A stretch of DNA of 64,000 nucleotides from Acholeplasmatales bacterium (GCA_016288855.1 JAEELJ010000013.1:1-64000), one strand, 5' to 3'. Positions 45,106-54,074 are shown, counted from the first letter of the stretch. Notes: a model not told the origin generated them from the sequence alone. Translations and numbers: made by a program.

Positions 45106-45660
45106 ATGAAAGAATTTAAAAAGAACACATGGTTTTATCCATTACCTGTAACAATAATTGGAACATATGATGAAAATATGAACGCTAACGCAATGAATGC
45201 TGCTTGGGCAACGATTTATGATTATAATACAGTAATATTAAACTTAGGCCATCATAAAACAACAGATAATTTAGAATTAAATAAAGCATTCACTTTAGCT
45301 TTCGCAACTAAAGATACATTAGAAGCATCAGATTATGTTGGCTTAGTATCTTTTGAAAAAGAACCTAATAAAATAAAGAATGCAGGACTTACACCAATGA
45401 AAGCTCCTAATGTAAATGCACCTTTATTTAAGGAATATCCATTAACATTAGAATGTAAGGTAAGAAGTATTGATGAGGATTACCATGTCATTGGTGATAT
45501 AGTTGCAATACAAGCAGATGAAAAAATTTTAACAGATGGAAATGTTGATCCAAAGAAGTTAAATGCGATATCTTTTGACCCAATCAACCATAATTATCTA
45601 CTATTAAGTGGTGAAATTGCAGGAGAAGCATTCAAAGCTGGATTAAAGTACAAAAAATAA
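45106..45660 (+). CDS. flavin-reductase-like FMN-binding protein
   Basis: A 184-residue protein of the flavin reductase/flavoredoxin-like fold. It opens NTWFYPLPVTIIGTYDENMNANAMNAAWAT, the usual FMN-binding strand and loop, and continues with LNLGHHKTTDNLELNKAFTLAF. It may act as an FMN-bound electron carrier or repair enzyme rather than a free flavin reductase. Five bases after the aldo/keto reductase stop, so co-expressed with it. Confidence 0.8.
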   Translation: MKEFKKNTWFYPLPVTIIGTYDENMNANAMNAAWATIYDYNTVILNLGHHKTTDNLELNKAFTLAFATKDTLEASDYVGLVSFEKEPNKIKNAGLTPMKAPNVNAPLFKEYPLTLECKVRSIDEDYHVIGDIVAIQADEKILTDGNVDPKKLNAISFDPINHNYLLLSGEIAGEAFKAGLKYKK

Positions 45661-45701
45661 TTTAAAAAAGCGTAAATTTGTCCTACATTTGTCTACATTT
45701 T

Positions 45702-45712
45702 TGTGATATAAT
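45702..45712 (+). promoter_or_regulatory. extended -10 promoter of the small-RNA candidate
   Basis: TGTGATATAAT (hexamer 45707-45712), start expected near 45719. Confidence 0.6.
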
Positions 45713-45718
45713 AATTGA

Positions 45719-45870
45719 TGAATTAGATAGGTAATGTAAATATTTAGATTATGTATTCCCCCAAATTTCATAAGTACTAAAATACATTATTCTACCTAAT
45801 TTAAAACAAACAATCTCTTAATGAAGTCCTCGTTTCTGTCCCCCAATAGGAACGAGGATTTCACTTTTTT
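45719..45870 (+). ncRNA. candidate small RNA with two exposed TCCCCCAA motifs
   Basis: A gene-free interval between a finished operon (45660) and the TrkA_C protein gene (45948) holds an extended -10 promoter, a first stem in which AATTAG (45721-45726) pairs with CTAATT (45796-45801), TAG with CTA and TAATGTA (45732-45738) with TACATTA (45783-45789), then a 14-bp terminator stem (45823-45836 with 45849-45862) and six T. The identical octamer TCCCCCAA lies in the large loop of the first stem (45757-45764) and again in the loop of the terminator (45839-45846). Paired, exposed C-rich loops are typical of Gram-positive regulatory RNAs such as RsaE/RoxS that bind G-rich ribosome binding sites. A transcribed leader of the next gene with an attenuator is the alternative. 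Confidence 0.6.
45823..45870 (+). terminator. strong 14-bp terminator hairpin
   Basis: Arms 45823-45836 and 45849-45862 pair along 14 positions with two wobbles, 12-base loop, then ACTTTTTT. Confidence 0.88.
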
Positions 45871-45947
45871 ATAAGCTTTTTTATGTATTTACTTTTAATT
45901 TTATTAAAAAATTTATATAATTAATTTGTATGGAGGAATAATTAATT

Positions 45948-46979
45948 ATGGAATTAGTTTCTGCAATAATTTTAATATTAGGTGTATTCTTAATATATTT
46001 GATAGCAATGGAATTATATACAATATTATTTAGAATGACTGGATTAACAAAAGAAAAAGCTAAGTTTCAAGTTATTTCTATGATCACAACAGCCGGATTT
46101 ACTACAAGTGAGTCCGAAATAATTACATCTTCAAGAATAAGAAGAAGAATTGCTTCTGCAGCAATGATTACTGGTACATTATTCTCAGTTGTAATTATCT
46201 CATTAATAATTAACCTATTTACTAAATTACAAAATACAGATGCTAATTACTTAGAGCATGCAAAGTGGATTGGAGTTTCATTCGCAGCATTCTTTTTAAT
46301 TTTAATATTATTTAAATTACCTATAACAACAAAATTATTTGAAAAGTTTGTTGAATGGGTTGCAAACACATTCTTCCATGTTAATTCAACTAATAATGTT
46401 ATTACACAATTAGATGCATATGGTTCTGATGCAATTGAAGAAGTAACAATTAATATTGTTCCTGAAGAATTAGTAGGTAAAACATTAGCTCAATCAAACC
46501 TAAAAGCAAGATATCATTTAAATATAATGATGCTACAAAGAAATAAAAGAACAATAATTATTACTAAAGATACTGTTATTCAAAAGAAGGATGTTATATT
46601 AGTTTTTGGACCTAAAAAATTAATTGAAGATTTCTTTGATGTTACAAAGAATGTAAGTGAAGAAGATGACCTATCAATTAAGAATTCAATTACTGTAATT
46701 GATAATTATGGTGATGATGCAATTACTGAAATTGAGGTTAATATTGTACCAAATGAATTAGTAAATACACCACTTATTAAATCTGGTATTAAAAATGTTT
46801 ATGATTTAAATGTATTAACAATTAAACGTGGCGATACTTCAATTAAGGTTGATAAGGATACAGTAATTTTAGAAAATGATATTGTAGTCGTATTTGGTGC
46901 CTATAAAAACATGGAAAAATTATTTATTGAAAGTGTTATAACAACTAAAGATGAAAAAGAAGAAGCACATATCGGCTGA
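45948..46979 (+). CDS. membrane protein with two TrkA_C (RCK_C) domains
   Basis: A 343-residue protein: a helix at residues 3-28, a re-entrant-looking MITTAGFTTSESE stretch, helices at about 68-90 and 105-128, then two TrkA_C domains (about 155-240 and 250-335), each with the pattern E.tinIVPEELVGKTL...T.I...DVILVFG. No nucleotide-binding RCK_N domain is present. Soluble TrkA_C domains sense ligands in potassium and other ion channels, in some cases cyclic-di-AMP, so a small regulated transporter or regulator is inferred. GGAGG (45932-45936) lies 11 bases before the ATG. Its last codons form part of the terminator. Confidence 0.75.
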   Translation: MELVSAIILILGVFLIYLIAMELYTILFRMTGLTKEKAKFQVISMITTAGFTTSESEIITSSRIRRRIASAAMITGTLFSVVIISLIINLFTKLQNTDANYLEHAKWIGVSFAAFFLILILFKLPITTKLFEKFVEWVANTFFHVNSTNNVITQLDAYGSDAIEEVTINIVPEELVGKTLAQSNLKARYHLNIMMLQRNKRTIIITKDTVIQKKDVILVFGPKKLIEDFFDVTKNVSEEDDLSIKNSITVIDNYGDDAITEIEVNIVPNELVNTPLIKSGIKNVYDLNVLTIKRGDTSIKVDKDTVILENDIVVVFGAYKNMEKLFIESVITTKDEKEEAHIG

Positions 46980-46994
46980 TATGTGCTATTTTTT
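46965..46994 (+). terminator. terminator overlapping the end of the TrkA_C protein gene
   Basis: GCACATATC, GGCT, GATATGTGC, then TATTTTTT; the TGA stop (46977-46979) is in the hairpin. Confidence 0.82.
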
Positions 46995-46995
46995 A

Positions 46996-47027
46996 TAAAA
47001 AAAAATAACTAACCATAAGGTTAGTCA
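46996..47027 (-). terminator. terminator of leuA
   Basis: On the minus strand TGACTAACC, TTAT, GGTTAGTTA, then a long T run. It includes the leuA stop. Confidence 0.82.
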
Positions 47028-48691
47028 TTTTTATGATTGAAATAATTATTAATTGCAGAAATTAATGCAAGAATAGATGCTGCAATAATATCATCTTGAA
47101 TACCAGTACCCCAATATTCCTTATCTCCAAATTTAACTGAAACATAAGCTGCAGCTTCACTCTTAGAAGTTGATTCTAATGAATGCTCTGAATAATTAGT
47201 TAGTACATAATCTAGGTTATAGCATGCTTTTATTGCGTTAGATACAGCATCTAATCTACCATTACCTTCAGCTAATGTATTATCTTGCTTACCATTCATT
47301 AATGTTGAAAGCATTACTTTAAATGTCTTATCTTCACGAATGAAATGATATTCATTTAATGCAAGTGGAGCTTTTAGGTTAACGAAGTTATCTAAGAATA
47401 TAGAATTTACATCGTTAGGTGTTAATTCAGTGTGATTCTTATCAGATACATCTTTTACTAAATAACCAACAGTTTCTCTCATCTTTGTAGGGATTTCAAG
47501 ACCAAAGTTAGTTTCTAGTATATAGCAAATACCACCTTTACCTGATTGAGAATTAATTCTAATTACATCAGCACTATATTCTCTTGAAATATCAGATGGA
47601 TCAAGTGGAAGATATGGAACATTCCATTCATTAATCTTATTTGCTTTACGATACTTCATACCCTTAGAAATAGCATCTTGGTGTGAACCAGAGAAAGCAG
47701 CAAATACGAACTTTCCAGAATATGGTTGTCTTTCATAAACCTTCATTTCAGTAACTGATTCATATAATTTAACAATTGCAGGCATATCATGGAAATCTAG
47801 GATCGGATCAACACCATGAGTATACATATTTAATGCAAGAGTAATAATATCTACATTACCAGTTCTTTCACCATTACCAAATAATGTACCTTCAATTCTA
47901 TCTCCACCAGCAAGAAGACCTAGTTCAGCATCTGCAACACCAGTTCCGCGGTCATTATGTGGGTGAAGTGAGATTAATACATTTTCTCTTTCATGTAAAT
48001 TCTTAGAGAAGAATTCAATTTGTTGAGCATATACATGAGGTAAAGACATTTCAACAGTAGCAGGAAGATTGATTATAACCTTTTTATCCTTTGTTGGTTT
48101 AAATACATCAATTACTGCATTACATACTTCTAAAGCATAATCAACTTCAGTACCTGTAAATGATTCAGGTGAATATTCATATAAGAAATTACCATTTGTT
48201 TCAGCAGCAAGCTCAACTAGCATTTTAGCTCCTTCAACAGCTAATTCCTTAATTTCTTCCTTAGATTTTTTAAATACCTGTTCTCTTTGAGCAACTGAAG
48301 TAGAATTGTATAAATGTACAATTGCTTGCTTGCAACCTTCAAGAGCCTTAAATGTTTTCTTAATGATATGAGGTCTTGCCTGTGTTAAAACTTGAATTGT
48401 AACATCATCTGGAATCATATCACCATCAATTAATGTTCTTAAGAATTCATATTCAGTTTCAGAAGCAGCAGGGAAGCCAACTTCAATTTGCTTGAAACCA
48501 ATTTTAACTAACAGTTTAAAAAATTCTACCTTTTGATCTAATGACATTGGCTTTACTAATGCCTGATTGCCATCTCTTAAATCAACACTACACCAAATAG
48601 GTGCATGATCAATATAATCCTTTTTTACCCAATCATTACATGAAACGGGTGGAAGGAAATAACCTTTAGAATATTTTTCAAAACCTTTCAT
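47021..48691 (-). CDS. leuA: 2-isopropylmalate synthase, LeuA2 type
   Basis: Commits 2-ketoisovalerate to leucine by condensation with acetyl-CoA. The 556-residue protein is the long, fungal/mycobacterial-type enzyme (N-terminal YFLPPVSCNDWVKKDYI region, CSVDLRDGNQALVKPM, GFKQIEVGFPAAS, SLHPHNDRGTG metal His, EGTLFGNGERTGNVD) with a C-terminal regulatory domain. It stands alone and away from leuCDB, while the operon carries cimA. The ATG at 48691 follows GGAGG. Divergent from chrA, with its own promoter. Confidence 0.94.
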   Translation of the reverse strand: MKGFEKYSKGYFLPPVSCNDWVKKDYIDHAPIWCSVDLRDGNQALVKPMSLDQKVEFFKLLVKIGFKQIEVGFPAASETEYEFLRTLIDGDMIPDDVTIQVLTQARPHIIKKTFKALEGCKQAIVHLYNSTSVAQREQVFKKSKEEIKELAVEGAKMLVELAAETNGNFLYEYSPESFTGTEVDYALEVCNAVIDVFKPTKDKKVIINLPATVEMSLPHVYAQQIEFFSKNLHERENVLISLHPHNDRGTGVADAELGLLAGGDRIEGTLFGNGERTGNVDIITLALNMYTHGVDPILDFHDMPAIVKLYESVTEMKVYERQPYSGKFVFAAFSGSHQDAISKGMKYRKANKINEWNVPYLPLDPSDISREYSADVIRINSQSGKGGICYILETNFGLEIPTKMRETVGYLVKDVSDKNHTELTPNDVNSIFLDNFVNLKAPLALNEYHFIREDKTFKVMLSTLMNGKQDNTLAEGNGRLDAVSNAIKACYNLDYVLTNYSEHSLESTSKSEAAAYVSVKFGDKEYWGTGIQDDIIAASILALISAINNYFNHKND

Positions 48692-48746
48692 AATTTTGTA
48701 CCTCCATTTATTGGTTGTTATTCGTACAAAGCCAATAGATATTGTT

Positions 48747-48776
48747 ATTATATCACATAAATAAAAAACTAGTCAA
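48747..48776 (-). promoter_or_regulatory. promoter of leuA
   Basis: On the minus strand TTGACT (48776-48771), 18 bases, TATAAT (48752-48747), with the upstream TGTGA of an extended -10. The leader can fold TATTGG with CCAATA just before the ribosome binding site. Confidence 0.75.
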
Positions 48777-48932
48777 ATAATATATGTATATATTATAGTT
48801 TTATTGAATAATATATTTAAAATAGAATATATAGTAAGCGTTATAATATTATTTAACCTTTATTAATTGGGCATTTTATGATATATTAAATAGGGTGTTT
48901 TTTTTAAAAATGAACTAGATGGAGGTCTTTAT

Positions 48933-50618
48933 ATGGAAAATAATATCAATATAAAAAATCCTAAATATGACTTACAAAGAGTTTCATATGTTAAAAAGAT
49001 AATAATGCTTTTTGCTTTATTTTTTAAGCTTGGTGTAGTTAATTTTGGTGGTGGCTATGCTTTATTACCATTATTAACAAGAGAATTATGTGATAAAAGA
49101 GGTTGGGCAACTGAAGAAGAGCTAGCAAATTATTATGCAGTAGGACAGTGTACACCTGGTGCAATCGCAGTAAATGTTTCTACTTTTATTGGCTATAAGA
49201 TTGCAGGAATGCTAGGTGGTATTGTTGCTACATTAGGTTTCGTGTTCCCAGCTTTTATAATAATTTTTATTATTGCTTCACTTTTAACAAATTTTAGTGA
49301 AAATCCTTTTGTAAAAAATGCAATTGCTGGTGTTAATGTCGTAGTTGTTGTATTAATTTTATCTGCGATAATTAAATTATCTAAGAAATCAATTGTTGAT
49401 AAATGGGGCGTTTTAATTGCAACATTTGTAGCTTTAATGTCAATTATTTTTAATATAATTCCTTTATATGTATATGTTATTTTAGCTGCTTTTTATGGAA
49501 TTTTAGTTTCATTTTTAAAGGAAAAAAATGAAAAGAAGAAAGTAGAAAATATAAAACCTATTGATGATGGAAAGACTATTAATCCTGAAGAAAAAGAATA
49601 TTATGAAAATAATAAAATTGAAGAAGATATAGTTAAGGACTATCAAGAAGAAACTAAAACTACTAATTTAGTTAAGGATGATACAGTAATTTTTTCTTCA
49701 AAAGAAGAAAAAAAGAAAAATATTCTTTCTTTTATATCTGGTTTTGTTGTTGGTGCATTAGTTGGTGTATTAGGATATATTTCATTTATATTTGTTAAAA
49801 ATAAGAAATATAGAGAAGGTATGTTTGCAACATCATTCTTATGGTTAATAATGTTTGCATGTACATTTGTTTTAATAACTACATCATCTCCAGTATTCTT
49901 TGATATTTATTTTAATTTCTTTAGAATTGGCTTCTGTGCATTCGGTGGTGGACTTGCAACATTCCCATTCCTACAAGAGCTTGGTGTATCAACTGGTTGG
50001 TTTACTCAAACTGAGCTTTCAACAATGCTTGCAGTTTCAGAATCAACTCCAGGTGCAATGGGAATTAATATGTCTACATATGTTGGATATAATGTTTGTA
50101 TTGACCTTGAAACATTTGATAATATGAATATAGTTTTAAAATACATATTATCATTCTTTGGTTCAATGATTTCTACATTAGGTCTTGTTACTCCATCAAT
50201 TATTGTTATTATCATTATTTCATTATTCTTAGAAAAGTTTAATAACAATAAGTATGTTAAATGGATATTCTATGGACTTCGTGCTGCATCAATTGGCTTA
50301 ATTATAAAAGCTGGTTATTCAGTATTAGAAGAAGCTATATTTACTAACGCATTAGAAGGTACATCTAAGACTATTTGTAATGGTGTATTTAATAATTTAA
50401 GAATTATACAGGTATTTAATCAGGTAAAGGATATTGAGGGATTAAATTTCTTTAATGCATTAGCAAGCTATTTTGAAATATTAATTGATTATAAGTGCTT
50501 GGCTTTTGGGGCAGTTATGACAATTTTAGTATTTAAATTTAAAAAGCATCCAGTATTATACATTGCGATTGGTGCTTTAGCAGGTATCATTTTCCAAATG
50601 GGAAATGTTTCATTATAA
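48933..50618 (+). CDS. chrA: two-domain chromate transporter family protein (ChrA)
   Basis: A 561-residue CHR-family anion transporter with both homologous halves in one chain. Each half has the glycine block and entry signature: KLGVVNFGGGYALLP...GWATEEELANYYAVGQCTPGA and FFRIGFCAFGGGLATFP...GWFTQTELSTMLAVSESTPGA. Between them, residues about 196-265 form a strongly charged cytoplasmic linker followed by two helices, which makes it longer than the usual roughly 400-residue ChrA. Transport of chromate or sulfate-like anions is by family. GGAGG lies before ATG 48933. Closely followed by the ABC-F gene. Confidence 0.88.
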   Translation: MENNINIKNPKYDLQRVSYVKKIIMLFALFFKLGVVNFGGGYALLPLLTRELCDKRGWATEEELANYYAVGQCTPGAIAVNVSTFIGYKIAGMLGGIVATLGFVFPAFIIIFIIASLLTNFSENPFVKNAIAGVNVVVVVLILSAIIKLSKKSIVDKWGVLIATFVALMSIIFNIIPLYVYVILAAFYGILVSFLKEKNEKKKVENIKPIDDGKTINPEEKEYYENNKIEEDIVKDYQEETKTTNLVKDDTVIFSSKEEKKKNILSFISGFVVGALVGVLGYISFIFVKNKKYREGMFATSFLWLIMFACTFVLITTSSPVFFDIYFNFFRIGFCAFGGGLATFPFLQELGVSTGWFTQTELSTMLAVSESTPGAMGINMSTYVGYNVCIDLETFDNMNIVLKYILSFFGSMISTLGLVTPSIIVIIIISLFLEKFNNNKYVKWIFYGLRAASIGLIIKAGYSVLEEAIFTNALEGTSKTICNGVFNNLRIIQVFNQVKDIEGLNFFNALASYFEILIDYKCLAFGAVMTILVFKFKKHPVLYIAIGALAGIIFQMGNVSL

Positions 50619-50643
50619 AAATATTAATTAATATAGGTGAATT

Positions 50644-52200
50644 ATGAGTGTTTTAAAATGCGAACATGTCTCATTTTCGTTTGGAAATAGAGATATATTA
50701 GAAGATGCTTCATTTGTTATGAATAAGGGTGAGCATATTGGTTTAATAGGTTTAAATGGTGAAGGTAAATCTACATTCATTAAAATGATTACTGGTGAAT
50801 TAACACCAGATGATGGAAAGATTGAATGGCAAAAGAATATTACTACAGGCTATTTAGATCAGTATACTACTTTATCTAAAGGTAAAACTATAAGAGAAGT
50901 TTTAAGAGAAGCATTCGAGCATGATTTCGAGCTTGAAAGACAAATGAACGAAATGTATGAAAAAATGGCTACTGCATCTGATGAAGAGATGAATGATTTA
51001 ATGGAACAAACAGGTGAAATTCAATCTACATTAGAAGCATCTGGATTCTATGATTTAGATACAAGAATTGAAGATACAGCAAATGGTTTAGGTTTAGGTG
51101 AGGTTGGTCTTGATAAGGATGTTACTATGTTATCAGGAGGACAAAGAAGTAAGGTTTTATTAACTAAATTAATCTTACAGCAACCAACTATTTTAATCCT
51201 AGATGAACCTACTAACTTCTTGGATGTAGAACAAATTGAATGGTTAAAGAATTTCTTAATTAATTATGAAAATGCATTCTTACTTGTATCACATGATGTT
51301 CCTTTCTTAAATTCAGTTGTTAATGTTATTTATCATATGGAAGATGCATCTTTTACAAGATATACAGGTAATTATGATGATTACATGAGAATGTATGAAA
51401 TTGAAAAGAGAAATCAAAATGTTGCATATGAACGTCAACAAAAAGAAATTAAAGCAATGAAGGAATTCATTAATAAAAATAAGGCAAGAGTTGCAACAAC
51501 AGACTTAGCTAAATCAAGACAAAGAAGACTTGATAAAATGGAAATTATTGATAAGGCAAAGGAAGTTATTAAGCCTACATTTAAATTCCAGGAATGTGGC
51601 GCATCAGGTAAATTCGTTGTTTCATGCGACAATTTAGTTGTTGGCTATAATGAAGCTTTATGTAAGCCAATTAACTTAGTTATTGAAAGAGGAGAAAGAG
51701 TTGCTATTCGTGGTGCGAATGGTATAGGTAAATCAACTCTTTTAAAGACAATGCTAGGCTTATTAAAGCCAATTAGTGGTAAGGTTGATTTAGATTACAA
51801 TATCCACTATGGATATTTCCAACAGGAAGAAGAAGCTTCATCTAAAAATACTGCATTAGAAGAGGTTTGGAATATGTATCCTTCTATGACTAACGCAGAA
51901 GTTAGAGCTGCACTTGCATCTTGTGGACTTACAAAAGAAAAAATAGAATCTAAAATGGTAGTTTTATCAGGTGGTGAAGCTGCAAAGGTTAGATTATGTA
52001 AAATAATGCTTCAAAAGTGTAATACACTAATTCTAGATGAACCTACAAACCACTTAGATGTATATGCTAAAGAATCATTACATGATGCTATTAAGAACTT
52101 TAAAGGAACAGTTATTTTAGTTTCACATGAGCCTGATTTCTATTCTGATTTAATTACAAGAGAAATAAACGCAGAAGAGTGGACACTAAAGATTTTATAA
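50644..52200 (+). CDS. ABC-F ATPase (YbiT-like)
   Basis: A 518-residue soluble protein with two ABC ATPase domains and no membrane part: Walker A GLNGEGKST and GANGIGKST, signatures LSGGQRSKV and LSGGEAAKV, Walker B ILDEPTNFLD and ILDEPTNHLD. The linker (about 235-310, rich in Lys/Gln/Arg) is the P-site-tRNA-interacting helical segment. ABC-F proteins of this class act on ribosomes during stalling or antibiotic stress. Starts 25 bases after chrA with AGGTGA in front, and the methyltransferase gene follows after 13 bases. Confidence 0.9.
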   Translation: MSVLKCEHVSFSFGNRDILEDASFVMNKGEHIGLIGLNGEGKSTFIKMITGELTPDDGKIEWQKNITTGYLDQYTTLSKGKTIREVLREAFEHDFELERQMNEMYEKMATASDEEMNDLMEQTGEIQSTLEASGFYDLDTRIEDTANGLGLGEVGLDKDVTMLSGGQRSKVLLTKLILQQPTILILDEPTNFLDVEQIEWLKNFLINYENAFLLVSHDVPFLNSVVNVIYHMEDASFTRYTGNYDDYMRMYEIEKRNQNVAYERQQKEIKAMKEFINKNKARVATTDLAKSRQRRLDKMEIIDKAKEVIKPTFKFQECGASGKFVVSCDNLVVGYNEALCKPINLVIERGERVAIRGANGIGKSTLLKTMLGLLKPISGKVDLDYNIHYGYFQQEEEASSKNTALEEVWNMYPSMTNAEVRAALASCGLTKEKIESKMVVLSGGEAAKVRLCKIMLQKCNTLILDEPTNHLDVYAKESLHDAIKNFKGTVILVSHEPDFYSDLITREINAEEWTLKIL

Positions 52201-52213
52201 TCAGGAGGTCTTT

Positions 52214-53653
52214 ATGAAAGATCCAATTTTTAAGGATATTAGGGTATCTTATATCCCTGATACAAAAGTAGAAATTAATAAAAAAACTTATTTAATTCAT
52301 AATGTAATTGATGGAGAGGATATAACAGTTGATACAACTAAAAAATATCCTGAATTAAAAGAGGTTATAAAACCTAGTCCATATAGAATTCCATACCATA
52401 TGGAAGAATGTGGTGGATGTAATTTTCAGCATGTAACTTATGAATATGAGCAAAAGCTTAAAAGAGATTATTTAAATGAATTATTTAAGCCTTTTAAAAT
52501 AAAAGGTGGAATTAATCTTACTCCAATGGAAGATTATATGAATTATAGAAATAAGTCTATCATGACTTATAAGCTATCTAAGCAAAAGAAGATTACATGT
52601 GGTCTTTATGAAGAATATTCGCATAATATTGTTGCTGCAAACAATAATATATTACAAGCTAAGAAAACTAATGAGGTAATATTACAATTAAATAAGATTT
52701 TAACAAAGCATAAAATCCAAATTTATGATGAAAAAACAAGAACAGGTGTATTAAGACATGTCTATATTAGATATGGATTTAATTCGAATGAATTAATGAT
52801 TACATTTGTTACAAATGGTGAAAATTTCCCTGGAAGAAATAATGTAATTACTGATATTAAAAAAGCAAATTTAGGTATTACAACAATTGTTCAAAATATT
52901 AACCAAAGAGATACATCAATTGTATTAGGTGATAAAGAAAGAATCTTATATGGCCCAGGATTTATTTATGAAAATGTAGGTGAATATAAATTTAAAATTT
53001 CACCTAAATCATTCTTCCAAGTAAATACAAAGGGAATGGAAATATTATATAAGAAAGCCTTAGAAAACTCAGGAATCACTAAAAATGACCTTGTAATTGA
53101 TGCATATTGTGGTGTTGGTACAATATCAATTTATGCATCAAAATATGCAAAGCATGTTTATGGTGTTGAATTAAATAAAAATGCAATAATGGATGCAAAT
53201 ATTAATAAAAAGATAAATAATATTGAAAATATTACATTTATTGCAGATGATGCAACAAATTACATGACTCACCTTGCAAAAGATAGAAAACATGTAGATG
53301 TTGTAATTATGGACCCACCAAGAGAAGGCTCAACAAAGGCCTTCATTAATGCAATAAAGTATCTTGGCGCAAGAAAGGTAATATACATATCTTGTGGACC
53401 TGAAACTTTAAAAAGAGACTTATATCAATTCAGTGAAAATGGATACCAAATTAAGTCTATTGAAGGTGTTGATATGTTCCCAAGAACTATCCATTGTGAG
53501 GTCATTGCGGTTTTAGAACTTGCTGAACAAAAGAAAACATCAAAACCTAAAACTAAGATTATTTATGAAGATGATGACGATGATGAAATTAAGGAGTTAG
53601 AAGAGCTTGTAAGAAAGTATGGAACTCCAGATCCAAAACCTCATAAAAAATAA
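52214..53653 (+). CDS. RlmD/TrmA-type rRNA/tRNA uracil-C5 methyltransferase
   Basis: A 479-residue class I methyltransferase of the TrmA/RlmC/RlmD family. It has ECGGCNFQHVTYEYEQKLK (cluster/TRAM-linker region), SFFQVNTKGMEILY, SAM motif VIDAYCGVGTISIYA, PPREGSTKAF and the catalytic cysteine in YISCGPETLKRDL. The Fe-S cysteine set is incomplete compared with RlmD, so which uridine (rRNA U1939, U747 or tRNA U54) is methylated cannot be decided. The charged tail after residue 430 (Asp-rich DDDDDEI) is unusual. AGGAGG precedes ATG 52214. Ends the chrA-ABC-F-methyltransferase run. Confidence 0.85.
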   Translation: MKDPIFKDIRVSYIPDTKVEINKKTYLIHNVIDGEDITVDTTKKYPELKEVIKPSPYRIPYHMEECGGCNFQHVTYEYEQKLKRDYLNELFKPFKIKGGINLTPMEDYMNYRNKSIMTYKLSKQKKITCGLYEEYSHNIVAANNNILQAKKTNEVILQLNKILTKHKIQIYDEKTRTGVLRHVYIRYGFNSNELMITFVTNGENFPGRNNVITDIKKANLGITTIVQNINQRDTSIVLGDKERILYGPGFIYENVGEYKFKISPKSFFQVNTKGMEILYKKALENSGITKNDLVIDAYCGVGTISIYASKYAKHVYGVELNKNAIMDANINKKINNIENITFIADDATNYMTHLAKDRKHVDVVIMDPPREGSTKAFINAIKYLGARKVIYISCGPETLKRDLYQFSENGYQIKSIEGVDMFPRTIHCEVIAVLELAEQKKTSKPKTKIIYEDDDDDEIKELEELVRKYGTPDPKPHKK

Positions 53654-53659
53654 TATTTA

Positions 53660-53691
53660 AGGCTACTCATAATTTTTTGAGTAGCTTTTTT
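53660..53691 (+). terminator. intrinsic terminator
   Basis: GCTACTCA (53662-53669) pairs with TGAGTAGC (53678-53685), then a T run. Confidence 0.82.
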
Positions 53692-53693
53692 AA

Positions 53694-53888
53694 CATTTTT
53701 TTGCAAGAATGATTTGTGTTGCAGATTCATTTGATGCAATGAATTCGAGCCGTGTTTATAGAAAGAAGCTTTCTAAAGAATATATTTTACAAGAATTAGT
53801 TGATAATAAGGGTAAGCAATTTGATCCAAAGATTGTAGATATAATGCTTAAGCTTATTAAAAAAGGTAAAATTAAATTAGAAGATTAA
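53694..53888 (+). pseudogene. HD-GYP domain C-terminal fragment
   Basis: The frame open from 53694 encodes ARMICVADSFDAMNSSRVYRKKLSKE...QFDPKIVDIML, which is the C-terminal quarter of an HD-GYP domain (compare ARIICVADAFDAMTSDRPYRKAL in typical members). Everything upstream, including the HD and GYP motifs, is missing, replaced by the terminator of the methyltransferase gene. A start could be ATG 53709 but there is no ribosome binding site. A 3' relic, the second in this window. Confidence 0.75.
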
Positions 53889-53895
53889 AATAAGA

Positions 53896-53933
53896 AGTAA
53901 TCACTGTGAATTTTTAATGGTGATTACTTTTTT
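53896..53933 (+). terminator. terminator after the HD-GYP fragment
   Basis: AGTAATCAC, 15-base loop, GTGATTACT, then T run. Its survival suggests the relic is recent. Confidence 0.75.
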
Positions 53934-54005
53934 CTATTTATAAAATGTGCTAAAATAATAACGTATAATTAACAAATATAAATTAAATACTTACTGGAGA
54001 GAAAT

Positions 54006-54074
54006 ATGGAAGTAATGAGATGCCACAAAGGACATATTTTGAGTGAAACAAAATCTGTTTTTCTATGTAAATAA
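54006..54074 (+). CDS. possible 22-residue peptide or broken zinc-ribbon
   Basis: ATG 54006 has GGAGAG in front and encodes MEVMRCHKGHILSETKSV..., ending at TAA 54072. The same frame beyond the stop continues with YKKYKCECRG, which would supply a second CxC pair, so this looks like a small Cys/His zinc-ribbon protein broken by a nonsense codon, or a leader peptide for the SDR gene. A TATAAT lies at 53964-53969. Low confidence. Confidence 0.3.
   Translation: MEVMRCHKGHILSETKSVFLCK

Noticed and set aside
45719-45870. 6S RNA or ydaO (cyclic-di-AMP) riboswitch for the structured RNA
   Set aside because: No 6S-type long bubble with the expected closing stem pattern could be drawn, and none of the ydaO signature bases are seen; a C-rich small RNA fits better.
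50006-50248. Minus-strand frame within chrA
   Set aside because: Shadow of the second CHR domain; no signals.
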